DNA of 64,000 nt from Protea cynaroides (GCA_028583415.1 CM053265.1:27621815-27685814), one strand, 5' to 3'. Counted from the stretch's first letter, positions 20,661 through 33,161 are shown. Numbers and translations: made by a program. Notes: generated by a model from the sequence alone, not told the origin.

Positions 20661-23600
20661 TCGACAATGGACAACAAAGCTTTGATAGCCACTTCAGGCT
20701 AGAACGTTCACTCACCACAGCACTGAAAAAAATTCTGAATGAGTAAATCATCCAACATTTTAACATTGACAACTTTGAGATGATCATTAAATCAAAGACT
20801 TAGAATTATCACAAGGACTACAAAAACGAGACCACGAGTGAAGCAAATAGCTGGACGAATCCGGTCAGACTAAACACGGGATTATGAGGAGGGGTCCTTC
20901 CTACACTAAGGGAATGACAATGTTTGAACAGATTGTTCTATAAACAAATAATGCTTTGAATTTTGAGGGGATGCAAGACAAAATGAATTGATCAGCTTTT
21001 GGATGAAACTCACTTGGAGAGGGGATTCCTTCCTCTAATAGAGATATAGACAATGTCTTGAATTCTCAAATGCTAGATAGATCTCAATGTCTCCGCACTT
21101 GATCAAATAACTGACTGGGTCTCAATATAATGAATGTGTCACCAATGGACTTGGGCATAAGGGTATGGTCTAAAGCTCACAAAGAGCTACCGCTTATATA
21201 TTCTTTAAGCTTCTGTGTTACCTTGCCCCAGTGTCTAAATTCACAGCTGCACAAAATTTGACAAGTAGGCGAATCTTTGAACATTCACTAAAGACAACCT
21301 TAAGGAAACACAATCCCACGCTAATGTCAAGAACAATACCAAACAGCATCACTCCTTTTGGAAATGCTCAGATTAAAATAAATCCCAACAAGCTATAAAC
21401 TTAATGCCAAAGCAGGCATGACAATGTCTGGGCTTAAAACCCTTAGGTCTATAGACAAGCATGATATTAGAAGGTCCAAATGGACTGATGAGAAGACTGT
21501 CCACATGGGTTCACCATTGGGAGAGTGAGGGTTTATAATGTAGAATGATGAACTCACTGGAGAATCACCACTTACGGCTGCTTGAAGAGAAGGGCTCTTG
21601 GAATTCTTGGTCGTCGCTGAAGTGATGAACGATAGATAGAAATTCCAGCCAGATTATTGACGCATCTGTTATTGCAAAAGAGTGACATACTCGCAAGAGA
21701 CAACATCATAAAAAAAATGATTGAAGAGAAGGTCTTTGTGATGGAGGCTCTTGAAAATCCATCGGATTGATGGACGGGAGAAAGAGCCTATTAGCCGAAT
21801 TGAAATCATCTTTTGATAATGATAAGGCGATGAGACCACCTCTTGGAGAGGCGGGATGTAGCAGCCATAATCGAAAATCTAGACCAACCAATGCCATGAA
21901 ACACGACAAATAACTGGGCTCACAAACATGCTCTAAAGGGATATGCCACCCAACATCCTGACTTTGAATATTTCTGCTCTATTTTTTTTTCCCTTTCATT
22001 TTTTTTTATTTTTCTAAATGGATGTGGTTATTACTCAGAGTACCACTTCACAAAAAAAAAAAATAGACTCACAACAAACTCTGGGGGAAATGCCTCCACT
22101 GTAAGGCACAAAAAGATGAGCAGGCTCGTCACCAGCCTTCAAAGGAAAGTACCTCCCAACATCCTCACTTCTGCACATTTTCTCTTGATTTTCATTCTAT
22201 TCTTTTTTTTTTTTTTTTTTTTTGGAATGGATGTAAAGATTACCCCAAATGCCACTTCACAGAATGAGCAGGCTTACCACAAACTCTACAAACAATACCT
22301 CCATGTGAAGCACAATAATATGAGCACGCTCACCTCCAGACTCCAAGGGAAAATGCCTCCCAACATCCTCTATATTTTTTGTATTTGTTTTTTTGTTTTT
22401 TTTTTTTTTTTTTCTATCTCTTTTTTTTTTTTCTTTCTTTCTTTTTTTTTTTTTGTCTTTTTTTTTATTTTATTTTTTGGATGTGGGGGCCATACAATTA
22501 CTGCTCCAGACTGACCAAACACTTCTTCATACTAGAAACAAAACCTCTCTGCTTCTAGAAGCTAGCTCGAAATGAAAACTCTCAAAGATGGCATCTCTAA
22601 TTCGACAGGAAGTACTGTCTCCATGTCGTAAACCAAAGAAATGAGATGTTGCCCCAGTGGGAGTCCTAAACCTTCACATTCTTTGTGTTGCTTCAACTGC
22701 CCCAATTCATCTGAGGATGGTAAGGACAAGACCTATGTCTGATAATCCAAAAATGGTTGCACAACTCTTGTGTTTTGCCCCAATCATGCTGCCCCTGACC
22801 CAAGATCAACTCACAAGACACCCCAATGTCAATAAAATACTCTTGTAAGAAGCTTGAGCACGTAGGTACTCTTCTGTCCCAAAATTTATCATTTGAAGTC
22901 TTCACAGACGGGTTGGGCTTTCTTTTCTTTTAAGGCCAGGTGGAGTAGAAGTTCAAGTGATGGCTCATCATCTAAATCATCATCAAAATAAGAATTAACA
23001 GGGGAAATGGAATAGGAAGAAGCAACAAGCTTGGAAAAATTGAAATTTTTTTTAAGTAAGCTAGCTTAGCAATGAAATCCCAACTGGGACAAACTTGACA
23101 TTTGATATAGTAGATTTGAACTGGACTCTCTATACACACATTGGACTTAGGCCCAGACATGGCTGACCTATCAGTTTCAGATGATAGCAAGTTGGGACAA
23201 AATGAATCCGTCTGAGCACCTCAATTGGATACAACACTGGTAGTGAAAAAAAACAATTGTTGTGGGACCTAGTCTCTATTCCGGTTTCCACCAGTAAGAG
23301 TCATCACATCCACCTGACAAATATTGGTATTTATCATTCAATTCTTTGCCCTTGTTGGGACTATTAATGCTCATTATTGAATTGCCTCACTGTTGGGCAT
23401 GATGGAACACAAAGTTCTCTTGAACGTGAATATCGGGAGGTGGTTGGGTCAATCCTAGGAATCCGATATCGACTTTGATAGTCAGAGAATTCAGGGATAT
23501 CATTCATCTTGGCCACTTGGCCCCTCAAAGGTTCATGGTTTCTTGATCAATGGAATATTTGAGATAATACTTAGCATAACAGTAATGACTCCGAGAAATC

Positions 23601-24720
23601 TCCTAGAGGAAGGATCCTTGACTCAGGAGGACAGAGAAAATTCTGATCTAGAAAAACAATGATGCAGAGGAGTGGAGAAAATAATTAACTTGAGACAAGT
23701 CATTGGCTAGCTCGTGATCGAGACCTTGACTGACGAATATCCTAGCATTGAACCGACTCTTAAGGATGGAGACATCAGTTGACTGAGAGAAGTGACACTG
23801 ACCAACTCTAAAGAATGGAGATTTGATTAACTTGATTGATCACAGATCCAAATGACTCATAAAAATAAATAAATGAACAAAAAAAAAAGAATTTGAATTG
23901 GAAAATATACAAACATACACAAGCAAGGATGACTTGACCAAACAATGGTTAGTTCACTTGTAGTATGAGTCAAATCAAATATATTTTGGTCGGATTTTCC
24001 GAATCAAACAACGTTGTGCCCTTTGGATAATGGACAACATGCACCTTTACCAAGTTACACTTTTGTCCCATAATCCAAAGACGCAAAACTGGTTCGACCT
24101 AGAAAATTCAAACAAAATATGCTGATTTGAAAGATAAATACAAGTGATCAGCAAGCATAAGGTCATCAAGAAGAGACAAAACTATGGATAGTTCTTTTAT
24201 CACATAATCAGTTCATGATAAATTACTTGGTTTGCTCTCGAGGTTGATACTCCAAACATAGAAGGTACGACATACGGATGACGAAAATATACCGAGTGAT
24301 CAGCATAGTTTCACATACCCACGTGTTGTGCCATCTATGAAAGTGTATCAACAAGGAGAACGAATCATGTTTCGATTATCACAAATTGGGTGTGATAGGC
24401 GACATAAGTCTATAGCATTATTCTTTCTTGTACCCCAAGATGATGTCAGTGTAGAGACCTAAGTATAGGTTCTATGTCAAATGATGCATGATAGGTGGTT
24501 ATAGGACCAGCAGGCTACCTTGACGGGATGCAAAATATACCTATCACCCATATAAACAGAATGAGTCGCAAGTACGGGCATCCTTTTATATACCCGAAGG
24601 TACTAGATCAAGGTTGTGGCTTCGACGGAGGGCTGCCCAAAATATTCATAATGGGTCCATTCCAACTAATCATGAGGTTTGGTTGATCTCATCCTCACAA
24701 ATGCAATGCAAGATGCAAAA
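20661..24720. other. Ogre-1 internal region without recognisable genes
   Basis: AT-rich DNA with long T-runs at about 22200-22223 and 22390-22470 (minus-strand A-runs). Phrases such as minus-strand TTAGACACTGGGGCAA near 21230 also occur in Ogre-2 at about 48356, tying the two elements together. No gag, protease, RT, RNase H or integrase motif was found in any frame. Frames here are short or are homopolymer artefacts. Confidence 0.6.
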
Positions 24721-24960
24721 ATAGAAATTAACAAACAAGTATTTACAACCACCTAACATCCAAGTATTTACAACAAACTAAAACCAGTTATTTACAACAT
24801 GCTATATACAGGTGTTTACAACAGACTAAACCACAGGTATTTACAAGAAACCAAGATACATGTATTTACAAGAAACTAACAGGTATCTATAAGAAACTAC
24901 ACAAGTATCTACAATACGATAACTTCAAAGTATTTACATCAATCACCATACAACACATCA
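24721..24960 (-). repeat. Imperfect short tandem repeat downstream of the Ogre-1 primer site
   Basis: About eight diverged units of CAAGTATTTACAACAAACTA, spaced roughly 22-33 bp apart. In element orientation this lies in the leader just after the primer site. Sequence conservation is limited to the (G)TATTTACAA core. Confidence 0.65.
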
Positions 24961-25018
24961 ACCTAAACATACAAGAGGGGAAAGGAAAGGAAAGGACAGA
25001 ATTCAGAGTCTGACATGA

Positions 25019-25037
25019 TTCCCCAGTGGAGTCGCCA
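25019..25037 (-). promoter_or_regulatory. Primer binding site of Ogre-1
   Basis: The minus strand reads TGGCGACTCCACTGGGGAA one base after the LTR end TCCTCACA. Ogre-2 has TGGCGACTCCGCTGGGGAA at the same place. This is the primer-site type I know from Tat/Ogre elements; the exact tRNA was not checked. Confidence 0.75.
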
Positions 25038-25133
25038 CTGTGAGGACAATGGATTTTCATGATCCTTCATGAAATCAAAATAGGCTCTCGCCTTGGTTAC
25101 TTTATCCATCCACGCCAATGGATGGAGTAAAAT

Positions 25134-25147
25134 GTGGAGTCGCCACC
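25134..25147 (-). promoter_or_regulatory. Primer-site-like duplicate inside the Ogre-1 LTR
   Basis: The minus strand reads CTAGGTGGCGACTCCAC about 100 bases before the true primer site. Ogre-2 has CTAGGTGGCGACTCC at 44635-44646. The shared 5' context CTAGG shows that the extra copy is old, not a chance duplicate. Confidence 0.55.
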
Positions 25148-25602
25148 TAGATAAGGTCTAGGACCTATAAATGGTTTCTCACTTGGAGAGACACTATGAC
25201 TCATGCTCAATGGATTGGCTTCTAGTCTTACCAGAGAAGGGTAAGTGTCAAGTTACGAGTTGGGAAGGTGTTAGGCACCCAACTCGCCCGGTCAATGGAC
25301 CGGTCTCCTTCTGTCCTATCCTTTCCTACATTCTTGAAACTTATGTATGTTCAGGTCATTCAATTTAACCTAACTAAGCAAATGGGGAACCCTAAACCAA
25401 GTTTCTAAGTTGTTTCAAACTTAGGGTGCCACCACATAGACTTGAAAAAATAAAATACAAGTCAACAGACAATAAATGGATCAATGAACAAATGAATGGA
25501 TTAAAAAAATGAAATAATCATGAATAAACAAATAATGAATTAAAATAATGAATAACACAGAAAATACAACAGATAATGGATGACCGAGCTCGATATCAAG
25601 CC

Positions 25603-25646
25603 GCCTACGTATCCCTGTGCGGCGGGAATCAGGCCAAACGTAGTTC
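25603..25646 (-). ncRNA. Hairpin-like conserved motif, copy 1 (Ogre-1 LTR)
   Basis: Minus strand: GAACTACGTTTGGCCTGATT, a short stem (TCCC/GGGA) and then ATACGTAGGC. CTACGT and ACGTAG can pair as an outer stem. A second copy lies at 25748-25787 and a third relative in Ogre-2 at 48976-49029. Stem sequences differ between copies while the flanks are conserved, suggesting an RNA fold. The ncRNA label is a hypothesis. Confidence 0.35.
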
Positions 25647-25747
25647 GTGCTGGGGGTTGGGGTTGTGTGTGAGGTGCTCCCTTGACAAAGAAAGCACGTG
25701 TGACCGTACGCGAAGGGTGAACTACTCAGAGTTCTCCACTTCCCGCT

Positions 25748-25787
25748 GTCTATGTATCTCTTTAGAGAATCAGGTCAAACGTAGTTC
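25748..25787 (-). ncRNA. Hairpin-like conserved motif, copy 2 (Ogre-1 LTR)
   Basis: Minus strand: GAACTACGTTTGACCTGATT, then TCTC-TAAA-GAGA as a perfect four-base-pair stem, then ATACATAGAC. The spacing to copy 1 is about 145 bases. The inner stem has changed on both sides relative to copy 1 (TCCC/GGGA to TCTC/GAGA), as expected for compensatory change. Confidence 0.35.
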
Positions 25788-25807
25788 CCAGCAGTTAATG
25801 GGTTGTT

Positions 25808-26060
25808 GGACCCCACATGGCATTACTGAAGAGGTGCTCGGACCCCGACTTCTCGCACTCGGCAAGGCATCACTCAAGAGGTACTCAGACCTCGACTTTT
25901 CGCACTCGGCAAGGCATCACTCAAGAGGTACTCGGACCTCGACTCCTCACACTTGGCAAGGCATCATGCAAGAGGTACTAGGACCTCGACTCCTCGCACT
26001 CGGCAAGGCATCACTCAAGAGGTACTCGGACCTCGACTTCTTGCACTCAGCAAGGCAAAC
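25808..26060 (-). repeat. 47-bp tandem repeat in the Ogre-1 LTR
   Basis: Anchors GCACTCGGCAAGG occur at 25855, 25902, 25949, 25996 and 26043, exactly 47 bp apart. The plus-strand 189-codon frame over it is a by-product. No copy of this array is visible in the truncated left LTR, which ends before this part. Confidence 0.9.
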
Positions 26061-29000
26061 TAACATTCTGAAAGTGATTGGTCCACAGACCAACTCCCAA
26101 ACATGGGAGGCAAAATGCCCTCAGGCTACAGACAAAATTAGATAATGGCTAGGTTGGAGATCAGACATGATCCCAACCATCACCTGAAAACATGCAAACA
26201 TGACACCTTTTTTGTATCTTTTTCTTCTCTCCTTTTTTGATATTTTTCTTTGAGAGGGGAGAAAACAATTATGTGACGAACCCTAATGGTTGAGCGGGCC
26301 CATGGCCTAGGTGGGGCCCACCCCAGTCAACATGGAATTTGGAAATCCCAACAAGAATGGACTCATTGGAGTCATCCTAAAAAAACTCACAACGTTGGGG
26401 AAGGGGATCCCTAAACTATCACACCCCTGAAGTGGGAGAAAGCATCACTTGAGGGTAGGGCATATGCATTAAACCAAGCATTCAAACAATTCAAGCATGT
26501 TATACAAAAAAGAATTAGCTTACCTGAGACTAAGCATCAATGGGACTAGGTATGGAATTGAAGTACCCATCAAGTGAGATATAACAAGACAACATCATGG
26601 ACAACCATATGGCAAGCAATAAATTCCTCTACTAAGCATGAATCCAAAAATACATGAACTAATCCACACCCAAGCATGAAATAGATTAAACAATTGGAAT
26701 GGTTCCATCTTCAGACAAATACATGACCTAGTAAGAGCATTAATCCAAACCAGACCCATCCAACTTAAACCGGATAAGGTTTGACATTAAGAATAAGCCA
26801 ATGTAATCCAAGCACATTTAACCCTCAAGACAGCTCCACGAAATCAGATTTAATATAAGGAAGCTAATCTAAGCCCAACCAGATCTGCCAATGAGAAATA
26901 GACCAATCCGAAACCAGATTTAACATCAAGGGAGATAAACTCTATCCTGACTGGATATGACATTAAGGGACCATGGCAAAGCCAAACCAGTTTTAAACCC
27001 TTAGAGATAGATCAATTCAGCCTAAACAGATTTAACATTAAAGAGATTAATTCAAACCAACCAAACCCAAAATGAACCAAAAAGCCATGTCCTTGTAAAA
27101 AAATACTGAAATCTCACTCTTTCAACAGAACACTTTTCTATGACAAATATTAACCTTGTTAGAAAACATTAAACAACCATGACATTTGTCTCCCTTTCAA
27201 ACCATAAAAATGAAACCAAAGCCATGCACTCATCTCAACATTAGACACCTATCCTCTTGGACAAAACCTTCAAAACAGAAATTGTAAATAATATCCCACT
27301 CAAACGCTTTAACCCCTTGTAAAAGATCCAAGTCCCAAACCATATCGGATTTGACAGTATAAACCAATTTCAATCCAAGAGATTTAATCATGAAAGCACA
27401 CAGAGATCTGAACAGGGTTCACACATAGGGACCCAACCAGCTAACCCACACAATAAACCAAAACCATGGCATATAAAATAGGCTAGGATTAAGCATCAGA
27501 ACCAAACCAGTTTTTTAACCACAAACTGGACCAACTCATATCCACATGGATTATGTTAACAACAAGACACAAGATTTACAACCAACATATCAGTTGGTCA
27601 CAGTCAAAAATGACATTAGGAGTGCCAATAAGATACCAGGTTACAACCAGCCTATACCAGGTTACAATCGACATTAAATGGATCATGCACTCAAGGTAGA
27701 AAATGATTATAGCAGAACAAACAATAAAAGTAGATCAAATTATGTTAAAGAAAGAGAATGGAACATGCCAACAATAGAATGGGAAACTTAAGGAGGGAAT
27801 CATACAGAGACAGAATATGAACTACATCCACACATCAAACATAATCGGGTTAAATTAAACTTGAACCAGAGTAAGCTAAAAATCAGGTTTCAAGGGAATG
27901 CATACCTGGTTTGGCTATTATGTTGAACACCTAGAGCTGACCGGCTGCTTTCAATACCATGGGTAAGATAGAAGCACTCACCATTTGCTTAGTGATTTCT
28001 TCAAAATCTCCTCTATAAACAGCATCGCCTAACTGCGACTCCAAAGTGCAAACAGTCCACTCCTGCTCCAGATTTTTTCCCTTGATGTTTTTGCACAGCA
28101 GCCACATTCCTCTGTTCTCTCATTATTCTTCTTTCCTGCTCCGTTTTCTTATTCTACATTTCTCTTTTCTATTCTGAAAGCACTTCTCTGGCATTTCTTG
28201 CTTATCTACCTCAATTTCTTCTTTTCCATTTGAGGCGTTATAATGGAAAACTCAATAATCGCTCAAAATATAATTTGTAAAACTGCTTGGAAAAACCTTA
28301 CCAAATTCAATTGGATAGTTGCTCAGAGACAATTGTAGAGATGCTTGGAAAACTCTCCGACACAAATCGAACATATTCCTAGTCTTACTCTCACTTCTAC
28401 GCTTGGACAATCCGATTCTCTACATGAAGCCAAATTCGATGCCCTTCAAGTTGCAGCCTCTAATCCTCCTCGAAAGATCGCAGACAAAGAACACACATTG
28501 AAGAAACCCACTTCTTTGATTTTTTCTCTCTTTCGAATTTTCTCCTGCTTTTTTTTCTCTCAATTCTTAGCTGACACCCTTCTCTTTCCCACAGCAGCCA
28601 ACCTTCTATCGAAACTGGAATCTCCCTCTTCTCCTTGCTTCCCTTTTCTCCTTGTTGCGATTCATTCCCTCGCTCAATTTCTCAGCAATCATCCATTCCT
28701 TTCATTTGCATTAGCCTTTCTCTAACCCCCTCTTTCTCTCTTACTCCATTTCTCTCCTAGCCCCTTGCTGCCGCCTTCCCTTTTTTCCTCTCCTCTCAAT
28801 CACGAACCCTCTTTGTTTGTGATTTTCTAGGGTTTTTCTAACCCCTAATCCAAAGGCCAAGATGCCTCCCATTTGATCTCCTTTCTAGATAACCGAACCT
28901 AACTAATATAATAAAATAAATAAAAAACTATTACACACAATCAATATCCTAAGCCCAAACCCAAGCCCATTAGCTAATATCTTATTAACACCTAATCTAA

Positions 29001-29282
29001 ACCCAGCCCAAACCCATTGTTCTAATGAAGCCCATTAATAAAGTATGCCCATAAAAATACAAAAAAACCCAAAATAATCCTAATAGACTCCAAATTCCCA
29101 GTTAGACTATCCTAAACCCAGACTCACTCAAAATTTTTTTGTAATTTTATAATTTTTTCTTCTTTTTAATGATTTCTATTTTTTTATATTTTTTCAAAAT
29201 AACCTAAAAATACAAGAAATTCTAATATGACCAAAAAAAAAAAAGTCCTCAATTATGAATGGGCCAAAATCAGGGTCTTACA

Positions 29283-31529
29283 CCAGGTATGAGAATCGAG
29301 TTAAAAACACTAAAAACATACCTAAGGTCGCATGCCTGGTTAGGTATGGTTGACCATAAGGGAGGGAACCAAAAATCTCAACTCCAAGACCCCACGGTCG
29401 ATGATTTTGACCTTACGATCGACGGTTTATGCGACCGTATAATCAATCGTGAGAACCCAGATCAGACTCTGAGTTTTGGGAACTTTCCTAAACTAAGGGA
29501 TTGCTTTCCTAATTGAAATAAAACTCTATATAGAGAGTTTTCCTCTATATAAAGGACGTCCCTTAGCCCTTTTTTCACTCTTTTAAAACATTAGAAAATC
29601 CTAGAGAAAGAGAAGGAAGAGAAGGAAGAGAAGGAGAAGAAGAAAAAGCTAAGGAGAAGAGTTTGCTGAGAAGAGATTGGCTCTCTATCACAGCAAAGGT
29701 ATGAAATGAATCTCTGGAGATGTAAACTCTAAGGAAGAAGACTTTTATGGAGGATAGACATTATCAACCTATTATGATCTATATGATTTCCTTGAGAAAA
29801 TCCCAAGGAGAACCATAAAGAGTGAATTTGATGATTAGGGTTGTTAAGAAATTACTAATGATGGCCATAAGATGACCTTAGAATAAACCCCATTGAAGAA
29901 CATAAGAATTGGCCCAGGAAGAACTCGAATTTCATGTAGACTGTGACCAAAAATCTCAAGGTCGCAGCTACGGTCAACCATAGCATGACCAGTATGACCA
30001 GAAGATCGACCCTAGGCATTGGAAAAGATTTTAGAAATCATATGGTTGCAGCTACGGTCGCACCATATGCAACCGTAGGGTATCGACCGTAGACAGTAAG
30101 GTCGATACAGCATGAAACCATAGGACCAATCAGGCACCTATCAGCGCTCGGTTTTGATTTTTGACTATTGTAACATGTCATATATGAACCCTAATTTAAA
30201 TTCATATAACTTTTAGGTTGTTAAATCAATTCAAAGAGAATTTCAAGACTTGGAAGGACATCGAAAATTGCTAACAGTTGAGGGAACAAGACCTAAACTA
30301 ATTGGTTAATTACAAACTGTTTATTTTTATTGAGTCCTATGCCATGATTGATTCTATGCTTATATGCTTGTAATGTGCATCTCACATGTCATCCAATATT
30401 CCTGCTATTACTGTTCATGCATATTTAATTCTGTTTATTTATAATATGATGATGATGATGATGCTAGGAATAGGCATGTGAATGTATGTGTATGGTTGGT
30501 GTGTTGGATGCGAGTGGAGCATCAGCGGGAGGACGTGGCATGGTAGTTTTCAATCACGTCACCAGACTCTAGCTCTATCTCTACTCAAGTCTTGCCCACT
30601 AACATCATCATATTGTCATTACATTAGCATAACTATTACGTCGTAGGGCATCAGGGGAGGTGATCTCGGACCATGTGGTCTCTGACTCTATCGGGGGACC
30701 TTAGCTCTATCGTTATGGACGTATTGAGGGATACTGGGGTGAGGCCTTGGATACACTGTTTGGCATTAGGATTGGTTAGTTGTGAGCCCAGTTTGCAAGC
30801 CCTCGCTAATAGGGGTTTACGTGTTGGTATGGGTAGGGCATCAGGGGAAGTGTTGGCGGTGTTTGATTAGGACACTTTAGCTCTATCTCTATTCCATGAT
30901 GGGTGCATGTGGGACGACAATGGTGTTTGATCCATTGGGTAGATTCACATACTCGTGTATAGAGGTGCGGTGGCCACCAAACCTTTCTATAGCACATTGC
31001 AAACTTATAAACCAGACCAAAGATATGAATTGAATGCATGCATATGTTTGTTGCATTGTTTTGTTTGCTCATTGAGCCGTGATGTCTGCTCACCCTTTCG
31101 ACGTCGAATATTTTTACTTGATGATGCAGATCCTACCATTGAAGAATATATGAATGCGTCAACGTATAGATACGTTGCTGCGATAGACGTAGAAGCTGAA
31201 AAAGATGCACATGATTTATCATGCGAGTGCAACCAATGTATTTTTGCTTAGATTTAGTTATAGTTTGAACATCGGATATGTAATTGATTATTTATTTTTA
31301 TGTCTTGTGATTTTGAGATAATTGGATTAAATATTTATTTTATCACTGGTAGACTCTCAGTTTATTATCTGTAAGACTTTCGCTTATTTGTTTATTACCT
31401 CTTATTATTAATGTGCAATGTGTGTGTGATTTGATATGGTGGGTACGACTATGCCAGATCCTGGGTGAACCGTTGGTTTAGTGGCGGTTCATCACACCAT
31501 TCTGTTTAGACCAGAATTGGGGTGTGACA
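29283..31529 (+). repeat. Truncated chromovirus LTR (LTR-D), plus strand
   Basis: Closely resembles LTR-A but starts about 110 bp inside the LTR, directly after Ogre-1, and ends GAATTGGGGTGTGACA at 31529. It has TATATAAAGGACGTCCCT at about 29547-29564, donor AAAG|GTATGA at 29698/29699, GGTCGCA/GGTCGATA clusters at about 29950-30100, acceptor GATGCAG at 31129, and the peptide frame to 31251. No tRNA-iMet primer site follows; the next bases belong to the leader of the Tekay-B antisense gene. It may be a solo or 3' LTR. Confidence 0.75.
31130..31251 (+). CDS. Conserved LTR peptide, LTR-D copy
   Basis: The exon-like frame after the acceptor AG at 31128-31129 reads TIEEYMNASTYRYVAA and ends DAHDLSCECNQCIFA before TAG at 31249-31251. 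From the in-frame ATG it is 33 residues, the same length as the Tekay-C copy. The frame also stays open upstream (IFLLDDAD), but that part matches Tekay-C mainly as non-coding DNA with small indels. The CxCxxC end is intact. Function unknown. Confidence 0.5.
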
Positions 31530-31944
31530 ACTACAGTCCGACCGGTGCTTGTAAAAGCGATTCTTCTATCCCAAGAGTGCTTCACAACCTCTCTAAGTAA
31601 GTTCCTTCCTTCCTTTTTCTCGTTTTACATTGTTTTTTCATGGTTTCTTGCCCAAAAACTAGGTTTTCCTAGATTTAGAAGATCCTAACTGTGGAATCTA
31701 TTTTTCTTCAGCCTAGAAATGATGTTGGAACCTCTATGGACAAAATCCCTCAATTTATTTGAGGTTCCACCGTATGGTTTACTCAAAAATCAAAACTTTT
31801 GGATATTTGACCTAGGTTTTGGTCAAAAATCGATTTTTCTTGTAATTGTTGAATTTATTCCTTGTTTGATGATTGTTATTCTCTATTTGTTGCTACATGG
31901 TTTCTTGTTAGATGATTTTTCTTGTAATTGTTGAGACCTATATG
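31530..31944 (+). other. Leader of the Tekay-B antisense gene, 5' part
   Basis: It begins with CCGACCGGTGC, a motif of the Tekay-B LTR U3, then a leader ending in a strong splice donor CTAA|GTAAGT at 31597. The rest is T-rich intron-like DNA up to the inserted fragment at 31945. Without that fragment the intron to the acceptor at 33306-33307 would be about 494 bp, close to the 441-bp leader intron of Tekay-C. Confidence 0.45.
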
Positions 31945-33161
31945 TAAATTTTGAGGACGAAATTTCTTTTAAGGGTGGGGGAGTTGTAAGACCCGCACTC
32001 CATGAACCCGATCTAAACCTTTAATTCATGTCGTAACAGGTCTTCCAATCATCATCAGGCCAGACGGGACGAGTGGGTGACAATCAGGTACAAAAATGGA
32101 CTAAAATTGATAAAATTGTCATACCGGTCAACCGATATGTCTATGCGGGTAGACTAGTTAGATCCGAAAATGGATTTCTGTGGGTTTTGCTTGCCAAATC
32201 TCGAGCCTAGAGACTTTCCTAACGTAGGGAAACTTCCTAAACTCTATCCTAGTCTTTTTAAGGACCCTTAAACCTCCTTAAAACTCTTTGATTGATTCTC
32301 ACAAACCCTATAGAGGAGAAAGAGATCTGAAGAGGAGAAAGAGATAAAAAAAGGTGGAAGTGGAGTCATCGTTGGACGAAGAACGCCATAGTTGTGAACC
32401 AATAGTAAGTGCTTGAACTTCTCTCTAAGTTAAGCATTATAGATAATTGATCATGACTGATCAATACCTTGCAAAGCTAGGTATTGATCTAAAACCCTTA
32501 TTTTACCGTTAAACCCTAATTGTTCGTTAAACCCTAGATTCGATTTCTAGGCGAAGAAATCATAAGAACTAGGACTTGAATGGACATAAGACAACCCTAA
32601 CTTGTTGCTCAGGCCTAGAATGCATAGGAGAAACCCTAAGAACCATAGTGGGTGACTGACAGATGGTGAATACTAAAATGGTGGTCTTCCGGAGGCATAC
32701 CGATCGACTATACTAGTTGCACCATGTGCGACTGGTACTGCGACCGGTACCTCTCGGGAGCTAGTCATTGGGGGACCGATCGACCATACCGGTTGCACCT
32801 TTCCCCACAGTGCTGCGATCGGTACCTGCGATCGATATGCTCTGTGAGGAGTGTTTTTGACCTAGTTGGTTGCTGACCAACGTAAACCCTAAGGAACTAA
32901 TTTTAATTAAACCCTAACATCGTGTAGGACCCTGTGATAGCGAGATTGGATGCTGTGACAAGGAACAAGCTAGCAATCAATCATCAGGTAAGGGAATCGA
33001 AGCTAAACCCTAATAACTTAATAATAATAAAATATTGTTAATAATTATGATTCTGTGGATTGGTGTTGTGCATACTCACATGTCATCTTTACTTTCAGTT
33101 ATTATATTGTTTATGCATACTCACTATGCTAGGATGTGATTGTTAGGCATGTGATTGTTTA
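31945..33161 (+). mobile_element. Inserted Tekay-B-family fragment: pol end, polypurine tract and partial LTR (LTR-E)
   Basis: Starts GTAAATTTTGAGGACGAAAT, then AAGGGTGGGGGAGT and the LTR start TGTAAGACCCGCACTCC at 31985. It runs through TTTTTAAGGACCC (about 32255), the donor ATA|GTAAGT at 32405 and ACCGGTACCTC clusters, and stops at GTGATTGTTT (33161), about 1.18 kb into the LTR. It is inverted relative to Tekay-B. The sequence TCTCTATTTGTTGCTA occurs on both sides (31880-31895 and 33163-33178). Confidence 0.7.

Larger units (their letters stand above)
17734..29282 (-). mobile_element. Ogre-like non-autonomous element Ogre-1
   Basis: Minus strand. 5' LTR at 25039-29282, primer site at 25019-25037, internal region 19210-25018, polypurine tract next to 19210, and a 3' LTR remnant at 17734-19209. 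The 5.8-kb internal region has no recognisable gag or pol. The LTR size, primer site and polypurine context match Ogre-2. Left and right flanks are not duplicated: the left flank is Tekay-B integrase and the right flank is LTR-D. The left LTR has also lost about 2.8 kb, so the left border was deleted. Confidence 0.72.
25039..29282 (-). repeat. 5' LTR of Ogre-1 (4244 bp)
   Basis: In element orientation it starts TGTAAGACCCTG at 29282 and ends TCCTCACA at 25039. It contains GGGTGCCTAACACCTTCCC (about 25265-25285), shared with Ogre-2, a second GTGGCGACTCC (25134-25147), two hairpin-like conserved motifs (25603-25646, 25748-25787) and a 47-bp tandem repeat. Its first 1.46 kb is duplicated in the left LTR remnant. 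The middle, 26100-27800, shows nothing beyond LTR DNA. Confidence 0.72.

Noticed and set aside
22116..22575. Poly-Phe frames in Ogre-1
   Set aside because: They come from T-homopolymer runs.
25576..26145. 189-codon frame with LGKASLKRYSDLDF repeats
   Set aside because: Explained by the 47-bp tandem repeat inside the LTR; no domain and no start context.
29283..31529. LTR-D as the 5' LTR of a complete plus-strand element
   Set aside because: No TGGTATCAGAGC primer site or gag follows 31529; the next DNA belongs to the Tekay-B antisense leader.
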